The notes: generated by a model from the sequence alone, not told the origin. DNA of 64,000 nucleotides from Celeribacter neptunius (GCF_900113955.1 NZ_FORH01000003.1:1-64000); one strand, 5' to 3'. Counted from the first letter of the stretch, positions 35,931 through 45,385 are shown. Numbers and translations are program-made.

Positions 35931-37953
35931 ACTCTGCGGCCAAAAGCCCGCGCCCCTTGAGCAGCGCTTCGACCCCCGGCATCCGTCCGCGGAACGCCGT
36001 GTAAAGCTCTTCCGGGTCTTTCGAGCCACCGGTGGAGAGGATGTTGTCCTGCAGGCTCTTGGCCGTTGCCGCATCAAAGGCGCCCTTGTCCTCAAACGCT
36101 TCGAAAGCATCCGCGTCCATCACCTCGGACCACATGTAGCTGTAATAGCCGGAGCTGTAGCCGTCGCCGGAAAACACATGGGCAAAATGCGGCGTGGCGT
36201 GGCGCATGGTGATCGCATGCGGCAGACCGATACGTTCGAGCGTCTCGGCCTGGGCCGCCATCGGATCGGCGGGTGCCGCGCCATCGTGGAAGTCCAGATC
36301 GACCAGCGCCGAGGCGACATATTCCACCGTGGCAAAACCCTGATCATAGGTCTGGGCCGCCAAAAGCCGCTCGAGCATCTCTTTCGGCATCGCCTCACCG
36401 GTCTTGGCATGGGTGGCGAATTCTTCAAGCACTTCCGGCACTTCCAGCCAGTGTTCATAGAGCTGCGAGGGCAGTTCGACGAAATCGCGCGCCACGGAAG
36501 TGCCGGAGATCGACTCGTGCCTCACATCCGAAAGCATCTGGTGTAAGGCATGGCCAAACTCGTGGAACAGCGTGCGTGCGTCATCATAGGACAGCAATGC
36601 CGGTTCATTTTTCGGCGGTTTGGCAAAGTTACACACGTTCAAGACGATGGGCCGAATGTCACCCGCAAGCTTTTTCTGGCTGCGCATGGCGGTGCACCAG
36701 GCGCCCGAACGTTTCGAGCCACGGGCAAAATAATCGCCGATGAACACCGCGATATGTTCGCCGTCGCGGGTCACGTTCCAGGCGCGGGCATCCGGGTGAT
36801 AGACCGTCATGTCGAGCGGAGTGAACTCCAGGCCAAACAGCCGGTTGGCACAGGTGAACACCGCCTCGATCATCCGTTCGAGTTGCAAATAGGGTTTCAG
36901 CTCCGCCTCATCGAGATCATGCTCGGCCTTGCGCCGGATCGCGGAGTAATACCGCCAGTCCCAGGGCTCCAGATCGCCGTTGATCCCGTCCTCGGCCATC
37001 ATCCCGGCCAGCACCTCGGCATCCTTTTCGGCCGCCGCTTTCGCCGGGACCCAGACCCGCATCAACAGATCGCGCACCGCCTCGGGCGTCTTGGCCATTT
37101 CGGTTTCGAGCTTGTAGGCGGCGAAACTGGCGTACCCCAGAAGCTTGGCGCGTTCCTCGCGCAGCTTGAGGATCTCGGCGGCAATCTCGCGATTGTCATT
37201 GTCGTTGCCATTCTCTCCCCGGGCGGCCCAGGCCTTGAACGCAACTTCGCGCAGATCACGGCGCGGGGAAAATTGCAGAAACGGCACGATCAACGAACGC
37301 GACAGGGTCACGACCGGGCCTTTCGCGCCCTTTTCCTCACCGGCGGCACGTGCGGCCTCGACAACGAAATCCGGCAGGCCTTCAAGATCGTCCTCCGACA
37401 GTTCCATGAACCATTCGCGCTCATCGGCCAGAAGGTTCTGGGTGAATTCCGTGCCAAGGCTCGCCAGACGCGATTTGATCGCCGCCATCCGGTCCTTTTC
37501 CGCGCCTTCGAGCTTGGCACCCGAGCGCACGAAGGAGCGACGGGTCAGCATCAGCACGCGCGCCTGTTCTTCCGTCAGACCCAGCGTATCGCGCGCCTCC
37601 CAGAGCGTCTCGATCCGCCCGAACAGCGCGGAATTCGCGGTGATTTCCGACGAATATGCCGACAAGAGCGGCGAGAGCTCGCGCATCAGCGCATCGCGCG
37701 CGTCATTGGTGTCGGCCCCGGCCATGCCGTAAAACGCCCCCAGAACTTTCGACAGCGTCGCATCGGCCAGTTCCAGCGCCTCAATGGTGTTGGCGAATGT
37801 CGGGGCTTCCGGGGTGTCCGTGATCGCCTTGATCGCCGCACGGCCCTCGTCGAGCGCAGCATCGATGGCGGGGCGAACATCCTCGTCCTTCAGCTCCGCG
37901 AAGGGCGGAAGGTTGAAAGCGGTATCCCAGTCGGACAGGTAAGCATTGGTCAT
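35929..37953 (-). CDS. M3 family oligopeptidase / dipeptidyl carboxypeptidase
   Basis: This 674-residue zinc peptidase degrades short peptides. The zinc motif HEFGH is at about residue 464 within 'TLFHEFGHALHQMLSD', followed by 'VARDFVELPSQLYEHW', which brings the third zinc ligand Glu. I use ATG 37953 (MTNAYLSDWD), with AAAGGAG 7 bases upstream, rather than the frame opening at 37992. No signal peptide is seen, so it should be cytoplasmic like Dcp or OpdA. It may be transcribed alone. Which of the two peptidases is orthologous is not settled. Confidence 0.9.
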   Translation of the reverse strand: MTNAYLSDWDTAFNLPPFAELKDEDVRPAIDAALDEGRAAIKAITDTPEAPTFANTIEALELADATLSKVLGAFYGMAGADTNDARDALMRELSPLLSAYSSEITANSALFGRIETLWEARDTLGLTEEQARVLMLTRRSFVRSGAKLEGAEKDRMAAIKSRLASLGTEFTQNLLADEREWFMELSEDDLEGLPDFVVEAARAAGEEKGAKGPVVTLSRSLIVPFLQFSPRRDLREVAFKAWAARGENGNDNDNREIAAEILKLREERAKLLGYASFAAYKLETEMAKTPEAVRDLLMRVWVPAKAAAEKDAEVLAGMMAEDGINGDLEPWDWRYYSAIRRKAEHDLDEAELKPYLQLERMIEAVFTCANRLFGLEFTPLDMTVYHPDARAWNVTRDGEHIAVFIGDYFARGSKRSGAWCTAMRSQKKLAGDIRPIVLNVCNFAKPPKNEPALLSYDDARTLFHEFGHALHQMLSDVRHESISGTSVARDFVELPSQLYEHWLEVPEVLEEFATHAKTGEAMPKEMLERLLAAQTYDQGFATVEYVASALVDLDFHDGAAPADPMAAQAETLERIGLPHAITMRHATPHFAHVFSGDGYSSGYYSYMWSEVMDADAFEAFEDKGAFDAATAKSLQDNILSTGGSKDPEELYTAFRGRMPGVEALLKGRGLLAAE

Positions 37954-38023
37954 GAGCGTCTCCTTTGACGAAGAAGCTATGTCGGGCAGCACGGAAGGAA
38001 AAGGGGCGGTCTGGGGGCAGGCG

Positions 38024-39058
38024 TCATTTCCCGCCGCAGATCGGGCATTCGGCGCGTTTTTTCACCGTGATCGTCCGGGTCTCCGCGTAGAGCGCGTCAT
38101 GAATGACCAGACGCCCCATGAGCCCTTGCCCGGCGCCGGTGATTTCCTTGACCGCTTCCATCGCCAACATCGTGCCGAGGACGCCCGGCAGCGGCGCGGC
38201 CACACCAGCCTCGGCGCAGGTCGGAACCATACCGTCGGCGGGACGCTCAGGGAACACGCATTGATAACACGGGCCATTTTCATGGGATTTATATGTGCTT
38301 ATTTGACCTTCCCATTGGGTGATCGCCGCCGCGATCAGCGGCTTTCCCGCCGCGACACAGGCGCGGTTGACCAGATAGCGCGTGTCGAAATTGTCCGACC
38401 CGTCGAGCACCAGATCATACTCCGAGACAAGCTCAGCGCAGCTCTCGTCAAAGGCGCGGTGATAGGGCTTCACCTCGATGAACGGGTTCTGCGCCAGCAT
38501 CGCCTCCTTGGCCGAAAACACCTTGGGCATGCCAAGCCGGGCATCGGTATGGATCACCTGGCGTTGCAGGTTCGAGGCCTCGACCACATCCGGATCGATC
38601 ACCCCGATGGTGCCGACGCCCGAGGCGGCAAGATATTCGAGCACCGGCGCGCCAAGCCCGCCGGCGCCGATCACCAGCACCCGCGCCTGTTTCAACGCCT
38701 TCTGCCCCGGCCCGCCGATCTCACGCAGCAGGATATGCCGCATGTAGCGTTCGAGTTCCGCCTCGCGGAAAGTGCCGGCGGGTTGCTCGTCCGTCACCTC
38801 TGGCCGCGCGCGTTTGCGCAGGGCGGCGAGCCCATAGCGATAGGTAACAACGATCAGCGCCGCGCCCCCGACCAGAAGCCATTCGCCAAGGGAACCACCC
38901 AGCGTGATGCGCAGCGGATGTGGATCGGGCAGCACCGCGAGCGCCAGAATGACGGCCAGATAGAGCACCCCGATCATCGCCCAGCGCGCCCGCGCCGGAG
39001 CTCCGGTCAGCGCGCCGATGCCCCAGAGCACGGCAGCAATGATCAGAAAGCCTATCAT
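38024..39058 (-). CDS. HesA/MoeB/ThiF family adenylyltransferase with an N-terminal membrane anchor
   Basis: This 344-residue protein activates the C-terminus of a ubiquitin-like sulfur carrier (MoaD or ThiS) by adenylation. The ATP site is 'VIGAGGLGAPVLEYLAASGVG' near residue 130, with 'DPDVVEASNLQRQ' and the zinc-binding pairs CYQC and CPIC. Residues 1-75 contain about three hydrophobic helices, an addition not found in E. coli MoeB. The start at 39058 follows the dut stop by 10 bases. Xanthine dehydrogenase in the window gives a use for molybdenum cofactor; thiamine synthesis is an alternative. Confidence 0.87.
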   Translation of the reverse strand: MIGFLIIAAVLWGIGALTGAPARARWAMIGVLYLAVILALAVLPDPHPLRITLGGSLGEWLLVGGAALIVVTYRYGLAALRKRARPEVTDEQPAGTFREAELERYMRHILLREIGGPGQKALKQARVLVIGAGGLGAPVLEYLAASGVGTIGVIDPDVVEASNLQRQVIHTDARLGMPKVFSAKEAMLAQNPFIEVKPYHRAFDESCAELVSEYDLVLDGSDNFDTRYLVNRACVAAGKPLIAAAITQWEGQISTYKSHENGPCYQCVFPERPADGMVPTCAEAGVAAPLPGVLGTMLAMEAVKEITGAGQGLMGRLVIHDALYAETRTITVKKRAECPICGGK

Positions 39059-39068
39059 GCCAGCGCGC

Positions 39069-39536
39069 TCATGCCTGTCCGGTGGAGCCAAAACCGCCGG
39101 TGCCGCGCGCGGTGTCGCTGAGGTCTTCAGCCACCGTGTAGAGGCCTTGCAGAACCGGCGCGACGAGGAGCTGGCCGATACGTTCGCCATGATTGATCTG
39201 GAACGGGTCCTGCCCGTGGTTGATCAACAGGATGCCGATCGGCCCGCGATAATCGGCATCGATGGTGCCGGGCGTGTTGACCATGGAAATCCCGTGTTTC
39301 AGTGCCAGACCGGAGCGCGGCCGTACCTGCACCTCGTAGCCCGGCGGGATTTCCATGGCAAATCCGGTGGGAATGAGCGCACGTTCGCCCGGTTCGAGTG
39401 TCAGCCCCGTCTCACGCTCTTCCGGCGGGAAATTCGCCCGGACATCGGCGCCGGCGGCGTGTTCGGTCTCATGCGCCGGCAGTTTGATCGATGTGTCCGC
39501 GCCCTCAAGCCATTGGATTTTGATCGAAATGCTCAT
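39069..39536 (-). CDS. dut: dUTP diphosphatase
   Basis: This 155-residue trimeric enzyme hydrolyses dUTP to dUMP, keeping uracil out of DNA. All five family motifs are seen, including 'AGADVRA', 'PRSGLALKHGI', 'GTIDADYRGPIG', 'GERIGQLL' and the C-terminal 'RGTGGFGSTG'. It overlaps the coaBC stop by 4 bases (ATGA). The coaBC-dut order recurs in many bacteria. Confidence 0.97.
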   Translation of the reverse strand: MSISIKIQWLEGADTSIKLPAHETEHAAGADVRANFPPEERETGLTLEPGERALIPTGFAMEIPPGYEVQVRPRSGLALKHGISMVNTPGTIDADYRGPIGILLINHGQDPFQINHGERIGQLLVAPVLQGLYTVAEDLSDTARGTGGFGSTGQA

Positions 39537-40756
39537 CTGCGCCCCGCGTTTGATGTGTCTGTTCCATTCAGGTGGTCGGCGATGCGATAGGCCAGTTGCC
39601 GCGCCACCTCATCCTTGCCCATGCGCGGCCAGTCGTCGGCGCCACGTTCGGTGATCAGCACCACGGCATTCTCGCTGCCGCCCATGATCCCGGTGGCGGG
39701 AGAGACATCATTGGCCACGATCCAGTCGCAGCCCTTGCGTTTGCGTTTCGCCGTGGCATGGGCCACCACATCGTCGGTCTCGGCGGCAAAGCCCACGACG
39801 AGACGCGGACGCCCCGCCTCCATCTGGCTCACTCCCGCGAGAATGTCCGGGTTCTCGGCGAACTCCAATGTCGGCAGCTCCCCTTTGACCTTCTTGATTT
39901 TCGAGCCATTTTCCGTCGCCACCCGCCAATCCGCGACGGCGGCGGCAAAGACGGCAGCCTCGGCGGGCAGCGCGGCCTCGACAGCGTCCTTCATCTCACG
40001 CGCGGTCTCGACCCGGATCACCTTGACCCCCGAGGGCGGCGGCACATCGGCAGGACCGGTGACAAAGCTCACCTCGGCGCCGAGGTCCCGCAGCGCCACG
40101 GCAATCGCCGTGCCTTGGGCCCCCGAGGAGCGGTTGGCGATATAACGCACGGGATCGATGGGTTCATGAGTCGGGCCGGAGGTGACGAGGATATGTTTGC
40201 CCTTCAAAGGCCCTTCGGTCAGGGCGCTGCGGATCGCGCCGATGATATCGGGCGTCTCGGACAGGCGCCCGGGACCGAATTCGCCGCAGGCCATCGCGCC
40301 CTCTTCCGGGCCGACGAACATCACGCCGTCGCCCTTGAGCGTCGCGACATTGCGCTGGGTCGCCGGGTGTTCCCACATCCGCACATTCATCGCCGGCGCC
40401 ACCAGCACCTTTGTGTCGGTGGCGAGCAAAAGCGTCGAAGCGAGATCATTCGCCAGCCCATTGGCCATCTTGGCCAGAAGGTCGGCGGTGGCCGGCGAGA
40501 CGACGACGAGATCGGCCGAGCGCGACAGCTCGATATGGCCCATCTCCGCCTCATCGGTGAGATCGAAAAGATCGCGATAGACCTTTTCGGCGGCCAACGC
40601 CGAGACCGACAGCGGCGTGACGAATTCCTCGGCAGCCGTGGTCAGAACCGGCACCACACGCACGCCCTCGTCGCGCAGCCGCCGCATCAGGTCGAGCGAT
40701 TTGAACGCCGCGATCCCGCCGCCGATGATCAGAAGAATGGTCTTTCCGTTCAGCAT
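39533..40756 (-). CDS. coaBC: Bifunctional phosphopantothenoylcysteine decarboxylase/synthetase
   Basis: This 407-residue fusion performs two CoA-synthesis steps: joining 4'-phosphopantothenate to Cys, then decarboxylating it. The N-terminal flavoprotein CoaC half has 'GGGIAAFKSLDLMRRL', the 'SPATADLLAKMANGLANDL' region and PAMNVRMW. The CoaB half has 'TSGPTHEPIDPVRYIANRSSG' and the 'KIKK' loop. The start is ATG 40756 (MLNGKTILL). It is first in the unit coaBC-dut-moeB-like. Confidence 0.97.
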   Translation of the reverse strand: MLNGKTILLIIGGGIAAFKSLDLMRRLRDEGVRVVPVLTTAAEEFVTPLSVSALAAEKVYRDLFDLTDEAEMGHIELSRSADLVVVSPATADLLAKMANGLANDLASTLLLATDTKVLVAPAMNVRMWEHPATQRNVATLKGDGVMFVGPEEGAMACGEFGPGRLSETPDIIGAIRSALTEGPLKGKHILVTSGPTHEPIDPVRYIANRSSGAQGTAIAVALRDLGAEVSFVTGPADVPPPSGVKVIRVETAREMKDAVEAALPAEAAVFAAAVADWRVATENGSKIKKVKGELPTLEFAENPDILAGVSQMEAGRPRLVVGFAAETDDVVAHATAKRKRKGCDWIVANDVSPATGIMGGSENAVVLITERGADDWPRMGKDEVARQLAYRIADHLNGTDTSNAGRR

Positions 40757-40879
40757 GCTCCGCCCCTTTACACACCCCTTCGCCAAGTCGAATGACCTGT
40801 CCGCAAAGGTGTAGGGCGCGCCATGGGCAAACTCAAGGGCCTGAACCCGCTTGTCCGCCCATGACCGCGATCCTGAAGC

Positions 40880-41761
40880 TCAGGCAAAGAGCGCGGTCAG
40901 CGCCTCGCCATGACGTTCGAGCGTCTTGCGCATTTTCACGAAAGCGCCAGCCTCCAACTGCCGCACCCGTTCTTTGGAGAGCGACAGTTCCTCGCCGAGG
41001 CTCTCCAAGGTGCGCGGCTCATCGGCGAGCTTGCGTTCGCGCAGGATGAACCTTTCACGTTCCGAAAGCTCATCCATCGCCTGATCCAGCCAAGCCTTGA
41101 TCTGCGCCTGATCATGCGCCTCACCGACCATTTCGGCGGTGGTTTCACCCTCGTCGGCGAGCGTCTCGATCCATTCGCGGCCTTCCTCGTCGCCGGATTG
41201 CTGGGCATTGAGGGAAAAGTCCGAGCCCGACAGCCGCCCGTCCATCATCTCGACATCTCTAAGCGGCACGCCGAGATCCATGGCGACCATCTGCATCAGC
41301 TGATCACGATCGAGGCTGGCGCCTTCCGCCTGGGCCTCGCGCTCCAGCCGCGCCTGAACCCGGCGCATGTTGAAGAACAGCGATTTCTGCGCCGAGGTGG
41401 AGCCGGTGCGCACCAGCGACCAGTTGCGCATCACGTAATCCTGCACCGAGGCCTTGATCCACCAGACGGCATAGGTGGAAAACCGCACGCCGCGATCCGG
41501 ATCGAATTTCTCGGCGGCTTTCATCAGCCCGAGACCGGCCTCCTGAATGAGGTCGTTCATCGGCGCACCGTAGCGTTTGAATTTCGCCGCCGTGGAAATT
41601 GCCAGCCGCATATAGGCTGTGACAAGCCTGTGCAGCGCCGCCTCGTCGCGATGATCGCGCCAGGCCCGTGCCAATTCCTGTTCCGTTTCCGCGTCCAGCA
41701 TTTCTGCCTTCATCGCCCGCCGCGGCAGGGCGTTGTCCGATGCAGTCACATCGAGTGCCAT
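40880..41761 (-). CDS. rpoH: RpoH-type sigma factor (sigma-32 family, probably RpoHII)
   Basis: This 293-residue sigma factor directs stress-response transcription. Region 2 contains 'DLIQEAGLGLMKAAEKFDPDRGVRFSTYAVWWIKASVQDYVMRNWSLVR', and the RpoH-specific box QKSLFFNMRR is at 125-134. Region 4 ends with 'LSLSKERVRQLEAGAF'. The opening (MALDVTAS...ALPRRAMKAE) resembles the second RpoH of Rhodobacter, linked there to singlet-oxygen response; that assignment is by recall. TTTAGGAGG before the ATG is a strong ribosome binding site. It is divergent from cobU. Confidence 0.92.
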   Translation of the reverse strand: MALDVTASDNALPRRAMKAEMLDAETEQELARAWRDHRDEAALHRLVTAYMRLAISTAAKFKRYGAPMNDLIQEAGLGLMKAAEKFDPDRGVRFSTYAVWWIKASVQDYVMRNWSLVRTGSTSAQKSLFFNMRRVQARLEREAQAEGASLDRDQLMQMVAMDLGVPLRDVEMMDGRLSGSDFSLNAQQSGDEEGREWIETLADEGETTAEMVGEAHDQAQIKAWLDQAMDELSERERFILRERKLADEPRTLESLGEELSLSKERVRQLEAGAFVKMRKTLERHGEALTALFA

Positions 41762-41889
41762 GTGAACCTCCTAAAGGTTTGTATGCTCTGGCTTCAACTC
41801 ACGGCGTTTAGGTCATGCGTGTGCCGCGTCTGGCCATTTGCGAGCGGTGGCTACTCCTGATAGGAAAACCCTACCTCATTCAGGCCGAA

Positions 41890-42438
41890 ATGGATCTCAC
41901 GATCATGTGCGCAAATATGACACTTGTCCTAGGCGGAGCCTCTTCCGGAAAGTCGAATATCGCAGAAAACATGTGCATTAACAGCACGTTGAACAAAGTG
42001 TATCTGGCCAGCGCCCAGGTGCTCGATACGGAAATGCGCACAAAGGTTGATCTCCACCGCACAGAAAGAGGGGCTGATTGGTGCACAATCGAGGAGCCTC
42101 TGAGCGCGGATCGGGTGATTTCCGAGGCCAAAGCGGATCAGATTCTCCTGTTCGACTGCGTCACAATGTGGCTGACGAACCATCTTTTGGCGGATCACGA
42201 CCTTGACGCTGAAACCGAAAATCTGATCGATGCGCTGCGCCGCACCCCGGCGCAGATTGTGATCGTGTCAAACGAGGTCGGCATGGGCATCGTGCCCGAC
42301 AATGCTCTGTCGCGGCGTTTCCGGATCGCCCAAGGGACCCTCAACCGGCAGCTGGCGACACAGGCCTCCTGTGTCATCGGGGTGATGGCGGGCCTGCCCT
42401 TCGCGCTCAAGGGCGTCTTGCCGGAGGGTTTGCTGTGA
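41890..42438 (+). CDS. cobU: Adenosylcobinamide kinase/guanylyltransferase
   Basis: It phosphorylates adenosylcobinamide and attaches GMP, activating the nucleotide-loop acceptor in cobalamin synthesis (also called CobP). The P-loop is GGASSGKS near residue 15; 'DCVTMWLTNHL' and 'VSNEVGMGIVPDNALSRRFRIAQGTLNRQLA' are family blocks. No ribosome binding site clearly favours one of three in-frame ATGs (41890, 41905, 41917); the last would place the P-loop nearest the start, as in relatives. It overlaps cobC by 4 bases (GTGA). It serves the B12-dependent nrdJ. Confidence 0.9.
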   Translation: MDLTIMCANMTLVLGGASSGKSNIAENMCINSTLNKVYLASAQVLDTEMRTKVDLHRTERGADWCTIEEPLSADRVISEAKADQILLFDCVTMWLTNHLLADHDLDAETENLIDALRRTPAQIVIVSNEVGMGIVPDNALSRRFRIAQGTLNRQLATQASCVIGVMAGLPFALKGVLPEGLL

Positions 42439-43004
42439 GCCGGCTCTGGCTGATCCGACACGGGCCGACCCATGCCAAGAGCTTTGTCGGCTGGAGCGAC
42501 CTGCCCGCCGATCTTTCCGATGTGGCGGCAATCGCCCGGCTTGAGGCCGCGCTGCCGCAAGTGCCAGTGATCTCCTCGGACCTGAGCCGGGCCATCGAGA
42601 CCGCCAGCGCGGTGCAGGCCAGCCGCCCGCGCCTGCCGCATGATCCGCGGCTGCGCGAGACGCATTTCGGCGACTGGGAGCTCAAGAGCTGGTCGGAGAT
42701 TGCGGAGACCCACGGCGCACTGGCACGTCAGGTGTTTGAAACCCCCGGCGAGGCGGCGCCGCCCGGCGGCGAAAGCTGGAACATCTTTTCCACCCGGGTG
42801 CATACAGGCATCACGGCACTCAAAGGCGAAACCGTGGTGGTGGCGCATATGGGGGTGATCCTCGCGCTCTTGCAAAAGGCGCTGCGCTGCTCTGCCCATG
42901 AGGCGCTCGGCCATCAGATCGACCCGCTGTCCTGCACCGTGATCGATTGTCCCGAGGGGCTTGACGGGCCTTGGTCTTGCGCTCAAATAAATCACAAATA
43001 TTGA
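42435..43004 (+). CDS. cobC: Histidine phosphatase family protein, probable alpha-ribazole phosphatase
   Basis: This 189-residue phosphatase has the RHG motif (LIRHGPTHAKS) near residue 7 and a second catalytic His in VVAHMGV. 'LSRAIETA' and 'LRETHFGDWE' complete the family core. Coupling by GTGA to cobU points to alpha-ribazole-5'-phosphate dephosphorylation in the cobalamin nucleotide loop, but a broader phosphatase activity cannot be excluded. The GTG start is at 42435. Confidence 0.82.
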   Translation: MSRLWLIRHGPTHAKSFVGWSDLPADLSDVAAIARLEAALPQVPVISSDLSRAIETASAVQASRPRLPHDPRLRETHFGDWELKSWSEIAETHGALARQVFETPGEAAPPGGESWNIFSTRVHTGITALKGETVVVAHMGVILALLQKALRCSAHEALGHQIDPLSCTVIDCPEGLDGPWSCAQINHKY

Positions 43005-43020
43005 TGAAAAATCATACAAT

Positions 43021-43049
43021 TATGAATTATTGTGATGGTATAATTCATA
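43021..43049. promoter_or_regulatory. Perfect inverted repeat upstream of the GST gene
   Basis: TATGAATTAT (43021-43030) pairs with ATAATTCATA (43040-43049), a 10-base perfect repeat with a 9-base spacer, in a strikingly AT-rich 75-base gap. It starts 60 bases before the GST ATG and follows the cobC stop by 16 bases. It is suitable as an operator for a dimeric regulator. As a hairpin it would be weak because it is AT-only, with no T-run after it. Confidence 0.5.
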
Positions 43050-43080
43050 TTAGGATGGGCCAAACCATCTGGAGATCCCC

Positions 43081-43767
43081 ATGTCTTACGACCTTTTCAT
43101 CGCCGACAAAAGCTTTTCGAGCTGGTCGCTGCGCGGCTGGCTTCTGTTTGAGAAATTCGGCATCCCCTATACCGAGCATTTGCTCGGACTCTATGCTGGC
43201 ACCATGCAAGAAGAGCTGAAGCCGCTGACCCCTGCGCGTTTCGTGCCAACCGTGCGCACACCCGAAGGCTGGGTGATCGGCGAGAGCATCGCCTTGGCAG
43301 AGACATTGGCCGAGCGTCATCCCGAGGCCGGGATCTGGCCCGAGGACGCAGAGGCCCGGATCTACGCCCGCTGGCTGGTCGCCGAAATGCATGCCGGGTT
43401 CACGGCGCTGCGCGGCGCCTGCGCGATGCAATTGCTGCATCAATATCAAGGCTTTGAGATAACGGATGCGGTCCAAGCCGATCTCGACCGGTTGGAGCTG
43501 GTGTTGGGCATCGCCTTTGAGCGCTTCTCCGGCGAGGGCCCCTGGCTGTTCGGCCGCTTCACCGCCGCAGATGCCTTCTACGCCCCGGTGGCGGCCCGGA
43601 TCACGGGGTATGACCTGCCGGTTTCCCAACGCCTCCAGGCCTATGTCGCGACACATCTCAAGGACCCGGCCTTCAAGGCCTGGCGCGCCGAAGGATTGAA
43701 GGTCAGCTATGACCCGGCCCCCTATGCGCTCGACCTGCCGACACAAGACTGGCCCGATCCCGCATAG
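43081..43767 (+). CDS. Glutathione S-transferase family protein
   Basis: This 228-residue protein has the thioredoxin-like N-terminal domain (FIADKSFSSWSLRGWLLFEKFGIPY, with Ser in the likely active position) and an all-helical C-terminal domain ('GPWLFGRFTAADAFYAPVAARI', the N-capping box region). It belongs to the YfcF/maleylacetoacetate-isomerase-like group. The substrate is unknown. GGAG precedes the ATG, and an inverted repeat lies upstream. gshB at 46305 makes the cofactor. Confidence 0.9.
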   Translation: MSYDLFIADKSFSSWSLRGWLLFEKFGIPYTEHLLGLYAGTMQEELKPLTPARFVPTVRTPEGWVIGESIALAETLAERHPEAGIWPEDAEARIYARWLVAEMHAGFTALRGACAMQLLHQYQGFEITDAVQADLDRLELVLGIAFERFSGEGPWLFGRFTAADAFYAPVAARITGYDLPVSQRLQAYVATHLKDPAFKAWRAEGLKVSYDPAPYALDLPTQDWPDPA

Positions 43768-43871
43768 AAAGCTCGCATAGGTTGTTCAAATGGATGCCCT
43801 CACCCTTTTTGCGTGAAATTCGGTGCATTTTGTGCATGATGGAACGACAAAGGCGTGAGGGGGAACTGGCC

Positions 43872-45383
43872 ATGGTCGCGCGGACATTTTCCGTCGCTTT
43901 CGAAGGGGTGGAGGCGCGTGCCATCGAGGTGCAATGCGCCGTCGCCCCGGGCCTGCCGAGTTTCACCATCGTCGGCCTGCCGGACAAGGCGGTCACCGAG
44001 GCACGCGAACGGGTTCGCGCGGCGCTTGCGGCAATGCAAATCGCGCTGCCGTCGAAAAAGCTGGTGATCAACCTTTCGCCCGCTGATCTGCCCAAAGTCG
44101 GTTCGCATTTCGACCTGCCGATCGCCATTGCCATTCTCGCCGCCACCGGGCTGATCCCGGAAGAGGCGGCACAAGGCATCCTGTCACTCGGCGAACTGGC
44201 CTTGGACGGGTCGCTGGTGGCGGTGAACGGCGCCCTGCCCGCCGCGCTCACCGCCGCCGAACTGGACTGTGTTCTGGCCTGCCCCGAGGGGTGCGGATCG
44301 GAGGCCGCTTGGGTCGGGGCGACGCCGGTGATTGCGGCCAAGAGCCTCGGGCAATTGCTGCATCATTTCACCGGGGACCGTCCCTTGCGCGAAGCCGAGC
44401 CGGGCGAGGTCACCCGGCCCGACCATCACAAGGATCTGCGCGACGTCAAAGGTCAGGAACGCGCCAAACGTGCGCTGGAGATCGCCGCCGCCGGCGGTCA
44501 TCACATGTTCATGGTCGGCACGCCCGGCTCCGGCAAATCCATGCTGGCCGCGCGCCTGCCGACGATCCTGCCGCCACTGTCGGCCCAAGAGGCGCTCGAG
44601 ACCTCGATCATCCATTCGCTCGCCGGGTTGCTGGACGAAGGGGGCATATCGCGCGAAAGGCCGTTTCGCGAGCCGCATCACACCGCCTCCATGGCCGCCA
44701 TCGTCGGTGGCGGGCGCGGCGCGCAGCCGGGCGAGGTGTCGCTGGCGCATAATGGCGTGCTGTTCCTAGATGAATTGCCGGAATTTCCCCGCCCGGTGCT
44801 GGAGACCCTGCGCCAGCCCATCGAGACCGGCGAGATCATGGTGGCCCGCGCCAATGCGCATATGCACTATCCGGCGCGGGTGATGCTGGTCGCCGCCGCC
44901 AACCCGTGCAAATGCGGTTACCTGCCCGACCCGGAACGCGCCTGCAGCAAGGCGCCCCTATGCGGCGAGGACTATCTCGGGCGCATCTCCGGACCTTTGA
45001 TGGATCGCTTCGACCTGCGGCTCGAAATGCCGCCGGTGCAGTTTCAGGATCTCGACCTGCCGCCTTCGGGCGACAGCTCCGCCGCGGTCGCCGCCCGGGT
45101 GGCTGCGGCGCGGGCGCGACAGGCGGAACGCTATGAGGGCACGGGGCTCCGAACCAATGCCCAGATCGAGGGGCAGATCCTCGACGAGATCGCCACGCCG
45201 GATGCGGAAGGCCGTGCGCTCCTCACCAAGGCGGCGGAAAAGCTCGGCCTGTCGGCACGGGGCTATCACCGGGTCTTGCGGGTCGCACGCACCATCGCGG
45301 ATCTGGCGGAGGAAGAGGCAATCGCCCGTCCGCACCTCGCCGAAGCGCTCAGCTATCGGGTGGTCTCGGGCGTACTGAACTGA
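43872..45383 (+). CDS. comM: YifB/ComM family AAA+ ATPase (Mg-chelatase-like)
   Basis: This 503-residue protein is related to ComM, a hexameric helicase promoting branch migration during natural transformation. The N-terminal ChlI-like domain contains 'GLPSFTIVGLPDKAVTEARERVRAA'. The AAA+ core has Walker A GTPGSGKS near residue 216 and Walker B VLFLDELPEF, followed by a Cys-rich stretch (PCKCGY...C...C) typical of the family. The C-terminal Mg-chelatase domain closes the protein. ATG 43872 with GAGGGGG upstream is preferred over the frame opening at 43782. It is convergent with the esterase gene, 2 bases apart. Confidence 0.92.
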   Translation: MVARTFSVAFEGVEARAIEVQCAVAPGLPSFTIVGLPDKAVTEARERVRAALAAMQIALPSKKLVINLSPADLPKVGSHFDLPIAIAILAATGLIPEEAAQGILSLGELALDGSLVAVNGALPAALTAAELDCVLACPEGCGSEAAWVGATPVIAAKSLGQLLHHFTGDRPLREAEPGEVTRPDHHKDLRDVKGQERAKRALEIAAAGGHHMFMVGTPGSGKSMLAARLPTILPPLSAQEALETSIIHSLAGLLDEGGISRERPFREPHHTASMAAIVGGGRGAQPGEVSLAHNGVLFLDELPEFPRPVLETLRQPIETGEIMVARANAHMHYPARVMLVAAANPCKCGYLPDPERACSKAPLCGEDYLGRISGPLMDRFDLRLEMPPVQFQDLDLPPSGDSSAAVAARVAAARARQAERYEGTGLRTNAQIEGQILDEIATPDAEGRALLTKAAEKLGLSARGYHRVLRVARTIADLAEEEAIARPHLAEALSYRVVSGVLN

Positions 45384-45385
45384 CC

